Origin: Orientallactaga sibirica
Lineage: Eukaryota > Chordata > Mammalia > Rodentia > Dipodidae
Length of the DNA stretch: 64,000 nt
Assembly (NCBI GenBank): GCA_036365145.1
Contig: JAEOAD010000030.1
Coordinates: 10,788,501 to 10,852,500, forward strand
Reading direction: 5' to 3'
Both the position numbers and the translations under genes were made by a program. The notes beneath the pieces are model-generated. The model did no database searches, was not told the origin of the DNA, and saw nothing but the letters and a program-made list of their open reading frames with translations. Below are positions 59,696 to 64,000 of this stretch, in pieces; the first letter of the stretch is position 1, and every line of letters begins with the position of its first letter.

Positions 59696-60228
59696 TGCTC
59701 CCTCCTTTAAATAAGAAAGAGGAAATAATACACAGTGGTCTGACCTGTGCTTTAGGTTAGGTGGTCTGTTTCTGCTTGCCTGCTCTTCATACATATTCTT
59801 CTTTATCCTCAGCCCATGTAGACTTAGCACCTACTATTTATAGTATACTTAGTCCAGCAACTGTTGGCTACTTGATTGTAAGCAACAGAAACCAACTAAG
59901 ATTGTTTTGAGTAAATCCAGAATTCACTGGAAAGAAAGGGGAGAATTTCAGAGACTAAAAGAAGCCAGGAAGACTCACAGCCATAGCTATATCCAGTCAG
60001 AAGTCATCCACATGCTGATTCCCAACTTCAGTAACTGCCCCCATGTTGTATAGTGCTGGGCCCTGCGATCAAAGAAAATCCCAGCCCTTCCATTATCTCT
60101 GGGACACTCCCCCTGAGAGCCAAAATTTGAGGCAAGAGTTACAGTTGTCAGTGTTAGGTTCTGAGCCTATTCCTTAGAGGCCAACAGGAGAGAAAGAAGA
60201 CATATTTCCATTTTTTCACCAGCAGGGT

Positions 60229-60248
60229 ACACACACACACACACACAC
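60229..60248. repeat. Short CA microsatellite
   Basis: Ten CA units. Confidence 0.9.
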
Positions 60249-60924
60249 TACTACATAGTAAAAAGTGACAAAATTCTCCACATTCTTTAAAAGTCAAGTT
60301 CAAAATTAGAATTAAGATAAAGAAAAGTCAATATTTCTTGGGAACATGGTATGGGAGAATAATGGCAGGTCTCACAGTGGAGAAGAACCTTCTACAAATC
60401 TTTAAAAGATAAATGGATTACAATCAACAAATAGGTAGTAATAAGCCCAGGCATAAGTGAGAGCATAAATAGAAACCTTGGTATCAGAAACAGCAAATAG
60501 CATGAAGTTGGGAATAGAGAGGAAGATGACGGACAGAATCAGCAGCTTTCCCAAGCAAGCTTAGATGGTGACAGAGGGTGGTAGAGGGCCCTGCCCAGTT
60601 GCAACTGTTTTATAGAAAGCTCGCTCTCATGCCTCTTTGGACAGAGGATAGCAGGAAATGTTTTGGGCTGAGGTGAGTTTGCAGTAGGCCTGGAAGGCCA
60701 AGTTTCTAATTCTGGCTATTCTGCCTTCAGTTGTGTGATTTGGCCTCTGACTTGATCTTTACATATCTAGGCCTCATTGTTCTTTTGAAAAAAATGTTTT
60801 GGTTGGAAACACAATTCTAATGGGGTCTATTCTACTTTTAATTTTCTGGGGTCTAATTGCTGTAAAGACATTTTGGAAAATTGACTATAAAGGCTTTAAA
60901 TTTCAGGGTGAGGTATTTGAGTGA

Positions 60925-61010
60925 CTTGTCTATTTATTCAATAAATATTTATTAACTGTTGCTTATATGTCATGCATTATGTTAGGTTTTAGGGAAATAG
61001 CAGGAAATAG
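60925..61010 (+). mobile_element. Possible L2 fragment
   Basis: TTATTCAATAAATATTTATT followed by ATGTCATGCATTATGTTAGG is the common L2 3' end pattern. Confidence 0.4.
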
Positions 61011-61147
61011 TAGACATCCTCATGACTTTGTTAAGACTTTAGAATGAGATTGGACATCCCAGCAAGGTATGTGCTGGGGGTCCATGCAACAAAAAATAGC
61101 CATATAGTAATATAACATAGTGATGTTCTATATAGAAGAGTAAAGCC

Positions 61148-61232
61148 AGGCTAAGGGTGTGGCTCAGTGGTAGAGTGCTAGCCTAGTGTTTTGAAGCCCT
61201 AGGTTTTATCTTTAGCACTAGAAAAAAAACTA
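61148..61232 (+). mobile_element. ID-like SINE
   Basis: GTGTGGCTCAGTGGTAGAGT and GAAGCCCTAGGTTTTATC plus an A-tail. Confidence 0.65.
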
Positions 61233-61774
61233 GCAAAACATCTTAGAAGGATTGAGAATGACAAAAGGAGAGTGGTACTTTACCCATGCCAGCAGGGACA
61301 GCCTCTCAAGGAAGAAAGAGATTCTGAACTGAGATTTAAATGAAAGGAAGGATCAAAACAGAAAATGTTTTAAGCAGAGAGACTAACTCAATGACATATT
61401 CAAAGGTCTCAGGTATGTTTAAGAAAAGCAAGAAGGCTGGACACACAGTAAGAGACATTTCAGGTAAATGGAAGAGTCAACACCAAGGTTGTGAGTCCTG
61501 TTTAAGAAACATCAACAGTATCAACAGCATATGATGGAGTGGGAGAGATGTGGTCAAAGTCACCAACCCTTTGTGGCTATTTCCTTACTCCATTATTTAA
61601 GTGTTGTAGGCATGATGAGAGGCTCTGGGAATACAACCACAAACACTTCAAGGAGCTTACAACCCTTTTGATGGGTTCAAAAGAACATCATATGCATTTT
61701 CATTCATCAGCCTTAATTCCTGTCACCCCCTATCTTACCATCTTTCATCCAACTCTTCTGGCCCATTAAGCTTT

Positions 61775-62010
61775 TTGAAAAATATTTTTTTATTTATTTG
61801 TGTGTGAGAAAAAAGAGAGAGCATGTGCACGCGTGTGTGTGTGGGGAGAGAATAAATATGGGTGTGCCAGAGTTGAAAGCCACTGCAAAGGAACTCCAGA
61901 TGCATGCACCACCTGTCTATCTGGCTTATGTGGGTACTGGGGTATTGAACTTAGGTCTTTATGCTTCACAGGCAAACACCTTAACTGCTAAGCCATCTCT
62001 CCAGCCCCAT
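61775..62010 (-). mobile_element. tRNA-derived SINE
   Basis: Tail AATATTTTTTTATTTATTTG to head CTAAGCCATCTCTCCAGCCC; CATTAA flanks repeat (61764, 62009). Confidence 0.9.
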
Positions 62011-62129
62011 TAAACTGTTTAAAAGCTCACTCTAAGTTTGTCCTTGTTAATATCCCACACATATACCTCTTCCTTAACCTTTAAGCTCAGCTCAACCACT
62101 CAGTCCAGGAAACAATTCAAGTTCTACTG

Positions 62130-62265
62130 CTCTACATCACTCATCCATCCATGTGTCCATTTATTCACCTAGCTATTCTTTTCATCTATCCGTGGCACTC
62201 CCCCACCCTGCACCAGGCCTACCTGGGCACTGTTGATGCAGCAGTGGACAAGACACCCTGCTCTT
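62130..62265 (+). mobile_element. Possible L2 fragment
   Basis: TGCACCAGGCCTACCTGGGC and CAGCAGTGGACAAGACACCC resemble the L2 3' region. Confidence 0.35.
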
Positions 62266-62427
62266 TAGAAATCAGAATGCTATAGTGAACCGTGACAAGA
62301 ACACTGATCATAGAAGTATTGCAAAGCATGACACTCAATCATTTTCTAATCAGGGACGTGCTGATTACTTGTTGTCATATTGAGCACAATGCATACTAAT
62401 GCAAAGTAAAATATCAAAATCTGTGTT

Positions 62428-62512
62428 CAGGGCTAGGTATAGCTCAACAGAGGACTATGTGCTTAGCACGTCCAAGGCCTGGGTTTGATCTATAGCACCA
62501 CCAGTGAAAAAA
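62428..62512 (+). mobile_element. ID-like SINE
   Basis: GGGCTAGGTATAGCTCAACA to GATCTATAGCACCACCAG. Confidence 0.6.
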
Positions 62513-62519
62513 AGGAGAT

Positions 62520-62740
62520 CATCTTGAGATAGCTCAGTTGGTAGAATGCATCCCTGGCATGCATGTGAGGCCCTGACTTTGATAAACAACATAAACCAGG
62601 AATAGTGGTACATCTCTGAAATTATAGCACTTGAGAGTTAAAGGCAGGAAGATCGAAAATTCAAGGTTAGCCTTGGCTACATTATGAGTTTAATGTCAAC
62701 TTGGGCTACGTGAGACCCTGCCAAAAAAAAAAAAAAATTT
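62520..62740 (+). mobile_element. ID/B1 composite SINE
   Basis: ID head GATAGCTCAGTTGGTAGAAT followed by a B1 part (AAGGTTAGCCTTGGCTACAT, GTGAGACCCTGCC) and an A-tail. Confidence 0.65.
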
Positions 62741-63009
62741 AAATACTGATGTTAAACATGGCTCCTACTTTACAGATAGTGTTTGCCAATAATATTTCAG
62801 TGTGTTGAACAGATATTAAATACAGGAATTCAGATGGGCAATTTTCTATGAATAATAATAAATTAATAATTTAACTGAGAAAGTAGATGCTTTAAATAAT
62901 AAATTTCTTTGTGCATGTTTGGTATATTATGTGTACATGTTCATGTGCTTGTGCATATGAAACCTCAATGTCAACAACATCGGGTATTTTACTCAATTGC
63001 TCTCCACCT

Positions 63010-63206
63010 TATATTTTTGAGACAGACTCTCTCACTGAACCTAGAGTTCACTAATTTGGCTGGACTAGCTGGCCAGCAAGCCCCAGAGGTTGTCCTGTCT
63101 CTTATTTCCTAGTGCTAGGTTACAGGCACTTGCTGTCATACCTAGCTTTTATGTGGGTGCTGAGTCTCTGAACTCAGGTCCTTATGTTTGTGAAGCCTAG
63201 AACTAA
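63010..63206 (-). mobile_element. B4-type SINE
   Basis: TTGAGACAGACTCTCTCACT, CTGGCCAGCAAGCCCCAGAG and GTGGGTGCTGAGTCTCTGAA follow the antisense B4 order. Confidence 0.65.
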
Positions 63207-63279
63207 CTGTTTTCTGATTGGATGGTTTTGTATGAAGATGATAATGAGGGGAGGAGTATAAAAATAGAGAACTCAAGAA

Positions 63280-63482
63280 TGGGGCTGGCGTTGAGGCATT
63301 TGCCTACAAAGCCAAAGGACTCAGGTTCAATTCCCCAGGACCCACATAAGCCAGATGCACAAGGGGTGCATGTGTCTGGAGTTTGTTTGCAGTGGGTAGA
63401 GGTCCTGGTGTGTCCATTCTCTCTGTCACTCTTCTCTCTATCTCTCTCTGCTTGAAAATAAATAAAATGAAATAAGATAAAA
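63280..63482 (+). mobile_element. tRNA-derived SINE
   Basis: GGGGCTGGCGTTGAGGCATT to CTTGAAAATAAATAAAATGA. Confidence 0.85.
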
Positions 63483-64000
63483 GAATTACTAGGTTTTACC
63501 CCTGAAAAACTTGATAGATCATGCTCATATTAAAACAACAACAACAAAAAAGTAAGAACCATTTTATGGGTAAAACTAAAGAATTTTATTCAACTGTCCC
63601 CAGACATACCTGGATTAATTAGTGACTCACTGAGGATCACTGTTGTTCATGTTAAGCCTGGGAGTGTTACCGCTGTGTTAAACATACTACTTGCTATCAG
63701 TTTGAAAATGAATTGGCTTTCAATAAAGGCTGTTCTGTCCTATCAACTCCTTAGACAATTCCTTTTGTCATGGTTCCCTGACATTTGGTGGTGACTCCAT
63801 TAGGCAGCATTTTTCTGAGTCCCACTGTCTGGTTTTAGTACAGCTCAAAGTTTAATTGATGGATAAATGAACACAGAAATGGTAGCTTGCTCTATGACTC
63901 AGGTAAGGAGAGTTGTGTAGGATTATGATTATGACATTGTTTCTTTCTTCAAATGACACATAGGACTAATGATGCCTTCTCTGATGTCTTCCTATCGAGA

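Larger units (their letters stand above)
48511..64000. other. 5' flanking intergenic DNA of ACSL1
   Basis: No exon-like or promoter-like sequence was recognised on either strand. Content is old MIR and L2 fragments, two L1 remnants, MaLR-type LTRs, SINEs and microsatellites. Unassigned stretches include 48600-49200, 49380-50390, 51650-52320, 52560-53080, 54750-55880, 57200-58240, 58610-59310, 59700-61140 and 63490-64000. Confidence 0.65.

Noticed and set aside
59860..60240. Possible ancient interspersed repeat (TTGATTGTAAGCAACAGAAA type)
   Set aside because: The opening resembles a common mammalian repeat, but I could not identify the family or borders well enough to list it.

Overview
The window is mammalian nuclear DNA from a rodent, most likely a jerboa-type (dipodoid) rodent. 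That call rests on its SINEs: 7SL-derived B1 copies ending in a CTACCTCGAAAAAC-type tail, and a tRNA-derived SINE with a GCCAGATGCACAAG...GTTTGCAGTGGCTGGAGGCCCTGG body that I associate with jerboa genomes. Coding text is sparse, exons have canonical GT-AG borders, there is one CpG island, and nothing suggests bacterial, phage or plasmid DNA.

The only gene I can support is ACSL1 (long-chain-fatty-acid--CoA ligase 1), on the minus strand. A CpG island at about 47.7-48.5 kb carries a TATA-box promoter and a short non-coding first exon with a donor at 48201/48200. The first coding exon lies at 24288-24514, followed by coding exons at 11680-11794, 6979-7043 and 2952-3053. Together they give 477 nt in one open frame, the first 159 residues of a roughly 698-residue enzyme: the membrane anchor and the start of the adenylate-forming domain. 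The rest of the gene lies beyond base 1. A second promoter is predicted 1.7 kb upstream of the coding start, at 26.2-26.4 kb. It has a GC box, candidate splice donors and a DR1 element that resembles the PPAR response element of the rat Acsl1 C promoter.

Layout by coordinate: 1-1820, tandem MaLR retroelement array; 1820-24287, introns 2-5 with four coding exons embedded and many SINEs; 24288-24514, coding start exon, flanked by two degenerate copies of parts of itself; 26.2-26.4 kb, alternative promoter; 24.5-48.2 kb, intron 1 with a 32-bp minisatellite at 36.6 kb; 47.7-48.5 kb, CpG-island promoter; 48.5-64 kb, 5' flanking intergenic DNA with L1 and LTR elements, some nested, and no recognised gene.

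I found no undescribed multi-gene system. The observations most worth following are the conserved alternative promoter, the exon-2-derived duplications around the start codon, the alternating-variant minisatellite, and a composite SINE insertion that looks like a read-through retroposition event. Short ORFs elsewhere, including the GC-rich ones in the CpG island, have no recognisable protein character.
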